A stretch of 64,000 nucleotides of DNA. It comes from a virus. The stretch lies in the IMG/VR virus record IMGVR_UViG_3300044294_000190, positions 1 through 64,000 of that record; one strand, 5' to 3'. Under the pieces are notes generated by a model. It had not been told where the DNA came from. It did no database searches and was given only the letters and a program-made list of their open reading frames with translations. Position numbers and translations under genes: made by a program. Positions 34,407 to 42,656 of the stretch are shown one piece after another; within the stretch, counting starts at the first letter, position 1, and every line of letters begins with the position of its first letter.

Positions 34407-35072
34407 CTAATTAAAGACCGATAACTGGTGTTTAATTGTACTATTAATTGTGGACACGGGTTTAACAGATGCCAGATATTCATAATCTTCATATGCCAAT
34501 TCCGCAGACATCCGCAAGGTAAGTACCTTACGGAAAATACGCTTACGGAACCCAGACTCCATGTCGAGCAGGTCGGCATTGGTCCAGTCCAGTAAGTCAA
34601 ACCTTCGGGTAGTCCCATCTGCTGGGATAGTTATTGAATTAAAGCGCATCGGGACAGTCTTTTGTAGAATGCCAGCCGTTAGCTCACGATCATGTAAAGC
34701 CGTTCTGGTGTAGGTCGACACCTGATAAAGTAAGTCCATAGGAATAAAATCTTGGGTTTTTTTAAATGAAGTTCGTGACGATCCTGACACGCTTGCGCTA
34801 GTGCTAGGCCAATAGTCAAAATAGGCAGGGTTTCCGTCCCAGTTATTTGGAGCCCCCGAATAAATCATTAGATCTGAATGCTGACGGTCTGCGGCATGAA
34901 GAACGTCAATTAATTCGACAGTAATAAATGGGTAATCACGTTCGGTTTCTGATTCTGGATAACGAAAGAATATGCGGACTGGGCGGGTATTATTGCGGTC
35001 ATCCGTGATTTTTATATTAGAAAAACGTAGTTTAACAGCTTCGTCCTCTGCTAGCAGGAAGCCAATTTTCAT
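34407..35072 (-). CDS. hypothetical tail completion/terminator-like protein
   Basis: 221 residues, alpha/beta. KIGFLLAEDEAVKLRFSNIK, a middle YPFITVELIDVLHAAD strand, and the tail ending in KHQLSVFN. The location between the neck genes and the sheath is where the tail terminator or tail completion protein is normally encoded. No clear family by eye; the assignment is positional. Confidence 0.55.
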   Translation of the reverse strand: MKIGFLLAEDEAVKLRFSNIKITDDRNNTRPVRIFFRYPESETERDYPFITVELIDVLHAADRQHSDLMIYSGAPNNWDGNPAYFDYWPSTSASVSGSSRTSFKKTQDFIPMDLLYQVSTYTRTALHDRELTAGILQKTVPMRFNSITIPADGTTRRFDLLDWTNADLLDMESGFRKRIFRKVLTLRMSAELAYEDYEYLASVKPVSTINSTIKHQLSVFN

Positions 35073-35458
35073 TGCGGCAACCCCAAAAGCTTGTTTAGAT
35101 TTTGGTTAATTTTTTTACCCAAGTTTTGGTTAGCAGTAACCACTTCATGTCTAATCAAAGATCTGGCAGGGGGACCGTACTCCAAGCGAAAGGCTTTTTG
35201 TGCCGAGGCGTTGCCCTTAACCCTATATACAAATGCTAAGTCTTTGGAGTCCCACTCAATAGTAAAGTCTTCAGCAATGTCTTCGTATTGTGCTTCCTTT
35301 TGGGGAAGCTCTTTTTGAATGCGAGAGATCTCTGCATCAAGGGCTGGTTCTACAGCAAGTTTAAGATACTCATTAATGTTTAAAACGATGTCCCCCAAGT
35401 ACAGCAGCGGGGACGGAACTCCAGAAATGAAGTTAGTAGAACTAGAGGACGTAGTCAT
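35069..35458 (-). CDS. hypothetical neck/tail protein
   Basis: 129 residues from ATG 35458. N-terminal SSSSTN then hydrophobic LLYLGDIVLNINEYLK, central helix (LDAEISRIQKELPQKEAQYE) and a C-terminal KKINQNLNKLLGLPQ. A GTG 18 bases earlier lies too close to the AAGGAG ribosome binding site, and a strong SD-ATG pair in another frame (MVAIYDYVL) overlaps it, so the true start is unclear. Similar small genes between neck and tail encode head-tail joining proteins. Confidence 0.6.
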   Translation of the reverse strand: MTTSSSSTNFISGVPSPLLYLGDIVLNINEYLKLAVEPALDAEISRIQKELPQKEAQYEDIAEDFTIEWDSKDLAFVYRVKGNASAQKAFRLEYGPPARSLIRHEVVTANQNLGKKINQNLNKLLGLPQ

Positions 35459-35500
35459 AGATTGCCACCATGGCACTCCTTAGTTCTAGGCAGTTGTGAT

Positions 35501-35519
35501 GTGCAACGGCGCGTTGCAC
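35501..35519. repeat. perfect 8-bp inverted repeat, hairpin
   Basis: GTGCAACG (35501-35508) and CGTTGCAC (35512-35519) pair perfectly around a 3-base loop. It lies in the 73-base gap between two neck genes. No U-run follows on the minus strand, so it is more likely an RNA processing or stability element or an attenuator than a strong terminator. Confidence 0.5.
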
Positions 35520-35531
35520 GGTTTAATCTTA

Positions 35532-36062
35532 TCAGGAAATTGAAGGCAATGAAGCGGGCCAAGGAAAGTTGTCTACCCTCATTGCCTCTGGACCGGGATC
35601 GTTGGGCATTTCGTCATCTACGTAGACTTCAATGCCTTCAATAACGACTAACACGTCATCTTTTGCTCGACCACGAACGCGATACATGGTTACTTGGTAA
35701 TACCTAGCATCGTAAAAAAACATGTCGTTAAGGTGGCGTTGGTACTCAAAGGTGTCGGGAACTCCCGCATCGCGCATGTCGTCAATAGACAAAACAACGT
35801 TTACCACTTGGACCGGCTGTCGACCTTCTGGAATAGCTCGCTTAGTGTCTTCAGTTTCAGTTATTTGGATAATAGGTATCGGTATTCCCTTTTTATACTT
35901 TTTCCCACCAGACCCAGCTGGACCTTCATCGTATACATCGTCGTAGGAGCTGCCATTAGCGCCAAACGAAATAAACGAAAACCATGTAATGAATTCGCCA
36001 GTGCGCTTATGGTAATCCCGGTATTGTTTTCGAATTAATGAAAGTTCTCGTCTGGTATCCAT
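35532..36062 (-). CDS. hypothetical neck/connector protein
   Basis: 176 residues. N-terminal RRELSLIRKQYRDYHKRTGE helix, then a Gly/Tyr/Asp-rich piece, then a beta section with QPVQVVNVVLSIDDMRDAGV and QRHLNDMFFYDARYYQVTMY. An acidic Pro-rich C-terminus (DDEMPNDPGPEAMRVDNFPW). Size and place suit a head completion or connector protein, but no family is recognised. Confidence 0.6.
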   Translation of the reverse strand: MDTRRELSLIRKQYRDYHKRTGEFITWFSFISFGANGSSYDDVYDEGPAGSGGKKYKKGIPIPIIQITETEDTKRAIPEGRQPVQVVNVVLSIDDMRDAGVPDTFEYQRHLNDMFFYDARYYQVTMYRVRGRAKDDVLVVIEGIEVYVDDEMPNDPGPEAMRVDNFPWPASLPSIS

Positions 36063-36064
36063 AA

Positions 36065-36916
36065 TTAAATACCGTAAATTGCAGAAGTATTAGACCCAAC
36101 TCCGGGGGGTGTGTCAATAAAAACGTCGTCAAACAGTTTGTCTTCTGGCTCCTCAATTCCAATAATACCGTCGCTAATTTCTGGAAAAATTCTTTCAATT
36201 GGACCAGTTTCACCAAGTTCACGAGCCTTATACAAGGGAACAAGGCGATTTGTAGTCCTAGACACACGACGAAGATTCATAATTTCAATACGATCCAAAC
36301 CAATGTTGAGAGCCTTGGCCTGTTTTTCGTAGGCTTTAGACCAGTAGTCAAGCAAACTTTGCACCATGCGGTAACGCTGACTTGCCGGGATGTGCACAGA
36401 CTCAGAAGTCATAACATCAATGTCTCTACTGTATTCCGTCAACAATCCCCACAAAGCATCAACAACTGTTCCCATTCCAATGGTGTCGACAACAATGTCA
36501 GACATATTTTCCAAAGCAATGGGTAAGTTGTAAACATGTTGTTCAATAGAGTGGCGTGCATAGAACTTCAAGTCACTTGGCAAAACCCATTCGTAGTAAT
36601 ACCCTTCAACAAGAATTTTGGTTGAAGATGAAAAACTTGTATTAAAACGAATAATTCCATTGCGCTGGTCTAACGAGTAGTACGCGCTTGCAGTTTTGTC
36701 GGTTGTAACGGTTACTGGAGACCCGGTTGTATAGGTTGCAATCCATAGGCTGTCAGCATCAATATTTGGGCTTCCTAGTTCGTAGGTTCTACCCACCGCA
36801 TCAAAAGACACTTGAAAGAATTTAGGAAAATCTCGTAAAAAGCCACGTGCTATATACATGACTTGTTTGACAACGTCCTCATCAAACCCACTGTTAACTA
36901 GATCTTGATGAGCCAT
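36065..36916 (-). CDS. hypothetical head/neck structural protein
   Basis: 283 residues. N-terminal helix (QDLVNSGFDEDVVKQVMYIA), a beta-rich domain to ~120, a helical centre (IEQHVYNLPIALENMSDIVV) and a helical C-terminal part with PASQRYRMVQSLLDYWSKAY. It sits in the neck region, 14 bases after a 54-residue gene's stop. A neck or adaptor role is inferred from position alone. Confidence 0.6.
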   Translation of the reverse strand: MAHQDLVNSGFDEDVVKQVMYIARGFLRDFPKFFQVSFDAVGRTYELGSPNIDADSLWIATYTTGSPVTVTTDKTASAYYSLDQRNGIIRFNTSFSSSTKILVEGYYYEWVLPSDLKFYARHSIEQHVYNLPIALENMSDIVVDTIGMGTVVDALWGLLTEYSRDIDVMTSESVHIPASQRYRMVQSLLDYWSKAYEKQAKALNIGLDRIEIMNLRRVSRTTNRLVPLYKARELGETGPIERIFPEISDGIIGIEEPEDKLFDDVFIDTPPGVGSNTSAIYGI

Positions 36917-36930
36917 GTAACAAGTTTACT

Positions 36931-37095
36931 TTATGTTGAAGGCTGGTCACCAGAGCCAGCGCCGGGAACGGTGTCTTGCAACTGCTGACCAATTGCTGGT
37001 TGTTGTTCCCTGAATCGTTGCAACGTAAATCGACGTACTTTTGTAATGTCCTGGACACTGCCGGACGGTAACGGAAGTAGTTCTTCTTCTCTCAC
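36931..37095 (-). CDS. small ORF coupled to the upstream gene
   Basis: 54 residues from a GTG at 37095 that overlaps the TGA of the upstream gene (GTGA), to TAA 36931. It is charged and likely helical: REEELLPLPSGSVQDITKVR, RFTLQRFREQQPAIGQQ, then a Gly/Ser-rich end. It fills an otherwise empty 175-base stretch in a row of head-tail genes. Evidence is the coupling and the open frame, so it is moderately certain. Confidence 0.55.
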   Translation of the reverse strand: MREEELLPLPSGSVQDITKVRRFTLQRFREQQPAIGQQLQDTVPGAGSGDQPST

Positions 37096-37736
37096 AATCC
37101 AGCCAAAAAGAACGGATTTAAAGGCTCGTCAAACCCCGGACCAGCGTAAGCAGCAAGGTTTTCCCAAAAAGCTCCTTGTTTTACGTACAAAGAAGATTGT
37201 CCTGTTGCAGGGGAAAACGCTGTTCGCACGTACAAGTCTCCGGATGAACCAACGTTTCCGGGAACAGCCGCTCCACTTCTAATAATGGTTCCAATAAATT
37301 TACGCTTATCAACGGAGCTTGTTACCCCAAACGTCTCACCAGACTTTCGATACAACGCGTACAGAAGCATCTGTGTGTCTAATAGTGTTGGAAATACAGG
37401 ATTGGTTGCGTCTGTAGTGCCAGCAACAACAGTCAACACAAACAACGCACCACTTTTCTCCGCTACCACCAAGTCAAAGCGGGGGTCGGAAGCAGCGACA
37501 GTAAGTGACAAAGTTGATCCCGAAATGGCTGCGTACTCACCGTTGATAAGAGCCTCACCAGAAGTTAGCGTGATAAGGCCATTACTAGCAGATGAGTACG
37601 TGGCATCAAAGCCAGAAAAAACACCGTACTTGTTATTACCAAGCACTGAGAAATCGAGTGAATCAGGTTCTGCTTGATCAAGGCTCTGGATTGCTACCCC
37701 AAAACTACTTGCGTTGGGTACTGTAAATCCAGACAT
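37092..37736 (-). CDS. hypothetical beta-rich structural protein
   Basis: 214 residues of mostly beta sequence, with GEALINGEYAAISGSTLSLT and a middle DPRFDLVVAEKSGALFVLTV that recalls phage fibre and base domains which end in short trimer-like segments. Contains IGTIIRSGAAVPGNVGSSGD followed by LYVRTAFS and SSLYVKQGAFWENL, a pattern also common in phage fibre proteins. Position in the head-tail operon suggests a head-attached decoration or fibre. Confidence 0.6.
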   Translation of the reverse strand: MSGFTVPNASSFGVAIQSLDQAEPDSLDFSVLGNNKYGVFSGFDATYSSASNGLITLTSGEALINGEYAAISGSTLSLTVAASDPRFDLVVAEKSGALFVLTVVAGTTDATNPVFPTLLDTQMLLYALYRKSGETFGVTSSVDKRKFIGTIIRSGAAVPGNVGSSGDLYVRTAFSPATGQSSLYVKQGAFWENLAAYAGPGFDEPLNPFFLAGL

Positions 37737-37743
37737 TTAAACC

Positions 37744-37995
37744 TCAGAGAGTGTCGTAAATATTCCCCGTGCTCTTTAGATAATCATACAAACCACGAGG
37801 GAGCTTGTATCGGGTTCCGTCTTTAAAATCCCAAGACGATTGACCCCAAAACATTACCCAAGTACCTTTCACGCGTGCAGAAACTGTCCCATCTGGGTCG
37901 CCCCCCGGGACAACCGTTGGTTCAATGATTTCAACAGTGTGAAGATTTTCTTCTTCTTGTTCTACAAACTCTTTAATTATTTTTTTACGTGCCAT
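37744..37995 (-). CDS. hypothetical small protein
   Basis: 83 residues. N-terminal acidic region (KKIIKEFVEQEEENLHTVEI), then a compact domain with GTWVMFWGQSSWDFKDGTRY and LPRGLYDYLKSTGNIYDTL. No family recognised. It lies between the capsid gene and the beta-rich gene and could be a head accessory protein. Confidence 0.6.
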   Translation of the reverse strand: MARKKIIKEFVEQEEENLHTVEIIEPTVVPGGDPDGTVSARVKGTWVMFWGQSSWDFKDGTRYKLPRGLYDYLKSTGNIYDTL

Positions 37996-38022
37996 ATCGT
38001 GTCCTTATTGTGGGTTGTGTGA

Positions 38023-38046
38023 GGTGGGCAGAATTACCTACCCACC
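38023..38046 (-). terminator. hairpin downstream of the capsid gene
   Basis: GGTGGG (38023-38028) and CCCACC (38041-38046) pair around a 12-base loop in the gap after the capsid gene stop. No U-run follows, so partial termination or mRNA stabilisation, which would help make more capsid than downstream proteins, is only a possibility. Confidence 0.35.
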
Positions 38047-38061
38047 CTAACACAAGTTAAA

Positions 38062-39141
38062 TCAGGCAATTGCACCGCCCTTGGTGTTGATAACGACACG
38101 AGACTCGGCGGTAATCATGCCGAAGCCCCAAATCGCGTACCAAGCCAAACCGTGCTCACGACCAAAGTCAATGACACCACCGTCACGGAGTTCAACCGGG
38201 AGGGCAATGGCGTGACCGAAGGCGTTGTCACCAATCATCAGAGCGCTGTACGACGCGGCAGCAGGCGGTTGCGTACCAGCCGAGCCGCTGTCGATGTCAG
38301 CCGGGCCCTGGCCTTGCTTGACTTGCGTCGTCTCAATGAAGACAACGTCGTACAGGCGGCCAATTTCACCGAGCATGAAGTTGCCCGGGGCAGCGTACTT
38401 GGTGACTTCAATGAATTCCGGCCAGTCACGGAGCGCACGACTCTGCGACGGATGGACGAAGCACACGTAGGTGTCGCCCAGACGCGGAATGTTCTGACCA
38501 GCCAAGATTTCAACTGCGTCCTTGACGGTTGCAGGAGAGAGATAGCCCGGGCTTGCCGCAGTGCCAACAGTGCCTGCATCGTATGGCGAGATCGTTGTAC
38601 GAGCACCTTCCGCAACGTTGCGACCAAACACAACTGACGGAGGAACCGCAGCGCCACCAGCAAACGGAACTGCGCTCTGGTACAGCGTGTTGCGAGCTTG
38701 AATGTCCATGGACTGCGCCATGTGACGACCCAGCAGGCGCGAGGCCGAGGCCATCACGTCATCGAACGCCGCGTTCAAGAGCAGTTCAGTGACTGCAATG
38801 GCTTGACCGTGTTCCGAAACGGTGATCTGGATTTGCGAAGCCGAAAGAGCAACCGGCTCAAGACGAACACCCTCAGTGAGTGTTGCGCCGGTGCTTTCGT
38901 TCACGCCAAGATTCGTGTAACGCATAAAGTTAACCGTGAGACCCGGCATGACACCAAGCTCTGTCTTCTTCACTGCGAATTGCTCAAAGCGCAAAACGGG
39001 CATCGCCTGGAACAAAATTTCCTTGCTCCAAATTTGCTGGATTGCGGGTGAAAGCGTTGCATCAGACGAGTAACCCGTTGTCGTTACCGACGTAAGTCCC
39101 GCGCCTGTGATTGCTCCACCTTGTGGGGCTGGAAGTGCCAT
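38062..39141 (-). CDS. major capsid protein, N4-gp56 family-like
   Basis: 359 residues. Middle-to-N-terminal region matches the N4-gp56 capsid family: LTVNFMRYTNLGVNESTGAT, LTEGVRLEPVALSASQIQIT, VSEHGQAIAVTELLLNAAFD and LGRHMAQSMDIQARN. C-terminal VFIETTQVKQGQGPADIDSG and a region ending VELRDGGVIDFGREHGLAWY. An HK97-fold capsid subunit of normal size. GGAGGAATCTAAC before ATG 39141 is the strongest ribosome binding site seen in this region, and third codon positions look more GC-rich than in adjacent genes, as expected for a highly made protein. Confidence 0.9.
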   Translation of the reverse strand: MALPAPQGGAITGAGLTSVTTTGYSSDATLSPAIQQIWSKEILFQAMPVLRFEQFAVKKTELGVMPGLTVNFMRYTNLGVNESTGATLTEGVRLEPVALSASQIQITVSEHGQAIAVTELLLNAAFDDVMASASRLLGRHMAQSMDIQARNTLYQSAVPFAGGAAVPPSVVFGRNVAEGARTTISPYDAGTVGTAASPGYLSPATVKDAVEILAGQNIPRLGDTYVCFVHPSQSRALRDWPEFIEVTKYAAPGNFMLGEIGRLYDVVFIETTQVKQGQGPADIDSGSAGTQPPAAASYSALMIGDNAFGHAIALPVELRDGGVIDFGREHGLAWYAIWGFGMITAESRVVINTKGGAIA

Positions 39142-39174
39142 GTTAGATTCCTCCGAAAGTTAATGGATGTTTTA

Positions 39175-39963
39175 TTAAAACCGACCTTTTGAGGATCGAG
39201 AGTTAAGTAACCTGTCTCTCATTTTAACATACTGATCCATCGACATGTTACGGATGTCTTCCGCAGTCAACGTTTGGTATTCCGCTTGGGTTTCCATAGG
39301 TCCAACCGGCGGGGCCGTAACCGGCGCACCTTTCACAGTGCGCGGAGTGGTCGCCTGTTGAACACTAGCAAGTATAGCAGCGCTTCGCTGCTTGAGGATT
39401 TCTACTGATGTTTCAATCTCTTCAGGAGACCCACCAGCAATAAGGTCAATAAGTTCCGGAATGATTGTTTCCTGTTCCTCGTGCATGCGGCGCTGACGGT
39501 AGGTCTCAAGTTCACGCAACAAACGTTCCTTTTCCAACAATGCCTGTTGCGCCTGGCGCTCCCGCTCAATTTGAGCAAAACGGTTCTGCCACTCAGCGTC
39601 GATGTTCTGGATCTTGGCGTTAAACTCGTCCTCTTTTTTGGACAGAAGCTCTTTGGCGCTTAGTTCCTCAAACTCTCGCTTGCGGCGCTCCTCTTCTTCT
39701 TTTCGTGCCGTTTCCTGAGCCTGTTTAATGGCGTCCTCACGATCACGAGCAAGAATAGCAAGTTGTTCTTCAAGAACCTTGGTTCGACTATCGGCTTCTT
39801 CAAGACGCTTGTACAGTTTGTCTTTTTCTTGCTTACGAATCAGCTCAACGTCTTCTTCAGAAAAGACGCGTTGCTTCTTTCCAGCGACCTCGGCGGCCTC
39901 TGCATGGAATGTTTCTGTCGCCTCTGCTGGGACGACAATTTCATCTGTTTCTCGCTTGCTCAT
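39175..39963 (-). CDS. scaffolding protein-like coiled coil protein
   Basis: 262 residues. From ~30 to ~175 it is one long heptad-like charged helix (QKDKLYKRLEEADSRTKVLE form, with many Glu, Arg and Lys). The C-terminal ~60 residues (APPVGPMETQAEYQTLTAED) are less helical and end with RSSKGRF. Such acidic coiled-coil proteins between portal and capsid genes are scaffolds that guide prohead assembly and are removed later. The protease at 42021-42656 would be the natural enzyme for that. Confidence 0.75.
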   Translation of the reverse strand: MSKRETDEIVVPAEATETFHAEAAEVAGKKQRVFSEEDVELIRKQEKDKLYKRLEEADSRTKVLEEQLAILARDREDAIKQAQETARKEEEERRKREFEELSAKELLSKKEDEFNAKIQNIDAEWQNRFAQIERERQAQQALLEKERLLRELETYRQRRMHEEQETIIPELIDLIAGGSPEEIETSVEILKQRSAAILASVQQATTPRTVKGAPVTAPPVGPMETQAEYQTLTAEDIRNMSMDQYVKMRDRLLNSRSSKGRF

Positions 39964-40014
39964 AATTTCTCCTATGTGTTGTTAAGCGATTACTAACTGA
40001 TATTAAATTACTTT

Positions 40015-41706
40015 TTATTTATCTTCATCAGGTACACGACGTTGGGCGAACCTTGCGCCGTATGCCCTGCTAGTTATTTTGTTCATCAAATCCAGTTCAA
40101 TGGGGTTTACCCCAGTCCCTGGCAGTACACCCCCACCTTGGGGATTTCCTGCAGTATTAACATTAGCACCTCCAGCGGAGGTCGTTTGCATTCCAGATGC
40201 TTCAGGCAACAGGCCGGTAGCAAGCATCACTGCCTGCCCAATTTGAGCACGAACAAGATCAAGCGCACCCTGGTCAACAGCGTCATCCATAAGTTCGTCA
40301 AAAATTTCAAGCATTTTTTCATTGGGAAACTCTTCGCCAAGGGCTTTAAGAGCACCCTTTTTTGACTCTAGACCAAGAGCCATTTTTGATTGAACCTCGT
40401 TAAGTTTAATTAAAGCATCAACAGGTAGAGGATCCGGCCAGTGGATAGTGGTTTTGTACGTGTTGGGGTCAGCCGGATCAAGTTGCGGAAGTTGATCGGC
40501 CTCTGGTTCTGCCGACTGTGTGGGATCGTAAAGCAACAATTGTGGTTCAAAGATTGCCGCAGTACGAATTACAATTTCATTCAAACGTTCGAGGCCTTGA
40601 GTAAAGTGGGTTTTTTTCATTTGGTAACGATTCATCAATGGCTGATACTGAATAGCAAGAGCAACACCACTGGTGTTTGAAACTGGTTGAAATTGTCCAA
40701 GTGCTGTTTCAGGAACACCCGTAATTTCATGCATTGCTCTCTTAATCATTTGAATGTATTCAAGGGCGCCAGACATTTCCCCCCGAGATTCAAGGTTAAA
40801 AACCTGTGCATCTTTGGGTAGCCCTGCCCACACTTTTTTAGGACCACGTTCAAGTTGGCTTGCCTTTGCACCGGTGATGATGGTTACCGGGGCGGCATGG
40901 TAGTTGATGATGTCAGATACTTCCGTCATCTTTTCGTTGAGTTCACGATTCAGTTGGATGATGTCCCAAATGTCCGACTGTCCCCAAGGCGACGACGTAA
41001 TTGTTACGTTTGGAATGTGGACAACAGGAACCATTCCTAAAGCATTGGGGTACTCGTCAATGAGCTCATCATTGATGTATTGTTGAACAGAACCATCGGT
41101 CAGTATTTCTGTAAAAGTGTAAACCTGACGAGTTCCTTCAGGAGAAGTCCCCCAAAAACGATACTTTAATTTAAAGCGGATCAAACGTTCACGGTCATGC
41201 GGGTGATATTCCGGAAAGCAGTGAGCAGGGTTGAGGGGAAGGATACGAATACGACCAGCTCGCGGCATGCCAGCAACGTCAACGTATGGTTCGTCGTAGG
41301 CAACTTTTACAAAACAATCACCAGTAACTGACGCAAGTTGGCCCATTTGCCATAGGAGGTAGTGCTTGTTATTGTGGTTGTCCCACACCTCGTGCAGTAG
41401 TCGAGGAATGATCGCTTGATTTTGTTCCGGAACTTTAAATTGCACTCCTTTACCAAAACAAAAGTTGGTAATGAAATCTGACATTGTACGAACGTAATTC
41501 ATTGTTACGTTGTTGTCTCCCATTTCGCGGCGGTATGACCAGTGGTGTCCGAGATACCACGCCCACGCGGATGAGTAACGGTTTAGACGCGGGCCGTGAA
41601 CTTCAAACTCTTCATCGGCAAGTTCCACCAAACCTAAAGGGCTGATGGCAACAGTCAAGTCGCTAGATGCCGCCCGGTAAGACGGTGACCAAAAGTCAAT
41701 GGGCAT
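40015..41706 (-). CDS. portal protein
   Basis: 563 residues. Portal hallmarks: GHHWSYRREMGDNNVTMNYV then a region with FCFGKGVQFKVP, GDCFVKVAYDEPYVDVAGMP, VHIPNVTITSSPWGQSDIWD and LNRELNEKMTEVSDIINYHA; also ITGVPETALGQFQPVSNTSG. The C-terminal 60 residues are disordered. It forms the dodecameric DNA channel. It is followed downstream by scaffold and capsid genes, in the usual order. Confidence 0.9.
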   Translation of the reverse strand: MPIDFWSPSYRAASSDLTVAISPLGLVELADEEFEVHGPRLNRYSSAWAWYLGHHWSYRREMGDNNVTMNYVRTMSDFITNFCFGKGVQFKVPEQNQAIIPRLLHEVWDNHNNKHYLLWQMGQLASVTGDCFVKVAYDEPYVDVAGMPRAGRIRILPLNPAHCFPEYHPHDRERLIRFKLKYRFWGTSPEGTRQVYTFTEILTDGSVQQYINDELIDEYPNALGMVPVVHIPNVTITSSPWGQSDIWDIIQLNRELNEKMTEVSDIINYHAAPVTIITGAKASQLERGPKKVWAGLPKDAQVFNLESRGEMSGALEYIQMIKRAMHEITGVPETALGQFQPVSNTSGVALAIQYQPLMNRYQMKKTHFTQGLERLNEIVIRTAAIFEPQLLLYDPTQSAEPEADQLPQLDPADPNTYKTTIHWPDPLPVDALIKLNEVQSKMALGLESKKGALKALGEEFPNEKMLEIFDELMDDAVDQGALDLVRAQIGQAVMLATGLLPEASGMQTTSAGGANVNTAGNPQGGGVLPGTGVNPIELDLMNKITSRAYGARFAQRRVPDEDK

Positions 41707-41730
41707 TAATTAACCTCGATTGAAAAAGAA

Positions 41731-41997
41731 CTACTTTTTCTTTTTTGCAGGGACTTTTGTAGGTGTTGCGCTCTTCTTTTTGTCCTGCTCAACAGCGGCA
41801 ACCGCCAATTTGACAAGCAACGCCGTGTTTTTATCACCAATCTTAGTGGACAGCCACGAAAGGCCCGCCGCAACTGCCGGGATGGCAAGTGCAACAACTT
41901 CAGTAGACACGTTTGCTTTGACAGCAACGTAAGTTAAAACGCCAAGAACAGAGCCCTTAATAACAGCGTCTTGGTGAAACTTTTGTAAATTGTTCAT
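41731..41997 (-). CDS. small membrane-associated protein
   Basis: 88 residues. Hydrophobic or amphipathic segments are SVLGVLTYVAVKAN and VVALAIPAVAAGLSWLSTK, then LLVKLAVAAVEQ, and a very basic tail (KKKSATPTKVPAKKKK). Two membrane helices and a basic tail fit a holin-like protein, yet it sits between portal and protease genes. Membrane placement is likely; the role is unknown. Confidence 0.6.
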   Translation of the reverse strand: MNNLQKFHQDAVIKGSVLGVLTYVAVKANVSTEVVALAIPAVAAGLSWLSTKIGDKNTALLVKLAVAAVEQDKKKSATPTKVPAKKKK

Positions 41998-42020
41998 ATG
42001 ATCTCCTAATGTTTCTTAAA

Positions 42021-42656
42021 TTATACAGGTTTGGTGGGTTTTTTGGAAATGTCTGATTCTTGTACGTATGTGTGGTATGGAGCACCAGTATACGGATCAA
42101 ATTTAGCAGCTGCCGCCAACGCCTTAATTGCATGTTTCTTTGCGGTTCCAAGAGATGTTTTTGTCTTTGTTTGCAATGCATGCAGTGCCCCCATTGCGTA
42201 TTGGGCTCCCGTTCCCAGGGCGTAAACACCGTTTAAATCGGAATACCACGAGTAATTGCCTTCAATAGTGTAGAGCGTCCCATTGACAGCAACGATGATT
42301 GACGAGCCGTGTTCAGCAATGTGTTCTTTTTCGTCGTTGTCTGGGGCGGCATAACCTTGAAGCTCAAAGCACTCCCTCAACGCCGGAATAAATTTAGTTG
42401 TAATGAATTGATCAAGTTTTCGACCACGCGTCTTTGGCGGAGGTGCTGGAGGTTGAAAAGCATGGTGGAGCAAGTTAATAGCTCTTACGTCACCGGCGGC
42501 CCCCAATAAATATTTACCATTAAACGCAACTTTTCCTGCGTTTTCTTTTAGTGTTACTAATTGAGTGGCATACCCCTCCTCAACAAAATCAGTAACTTGA
42601 GAATCGGTACAGATGAGCGCAAACCCATCTCCTTGAATGCCAATAATAGTTGTCAT
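42021..42656 (-). CDS. HslV/proteasome beta-like Ntn protease, probable prohead protease
   Basis: 211 residues. After Met removal the N-terminus is Thr (TTIIGIQGDGFALICTDSQV), as in HslV and proteasome beta subunits, with the matching Asp near residue 18 and Lys near 37-42 (LVTLKENAGKVAF). NGKYLLGAAGDVRAINLL matches the 'fAG..aDa..l' region. SSIIVAVNGTLYTIEG then VYALGTGAQYAMGALHAL matches the HslV 'AIGSGG.yA..Aa.aL' core. The catalytic set looks intact. The gene is between metallophosphoesterase and portal genes and no other head protease is seen, so prohead cleavage is the most likely role. A host-directed protease is the alternative. Confidence 0.83.
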   Translation of the reverse strand: MTTIIGIQGDGFALICTDSQVTDFVEEGYATQLVTLKENAGKVAFNGKYLLGAAGDVRAINLLHHAFQPPAPPPKTRGRKLDQFITTKFIPALRECFELQGYAAPDNDEKEHIAEHGSSIIVAVNGTLYTIEGNYSWYSDLNGVYALGTGAQYAMGALHALQTKTKTSLGTAKKHAIKALAAAAKFDPYTGAPYHTYVQESDISKKPTKPV

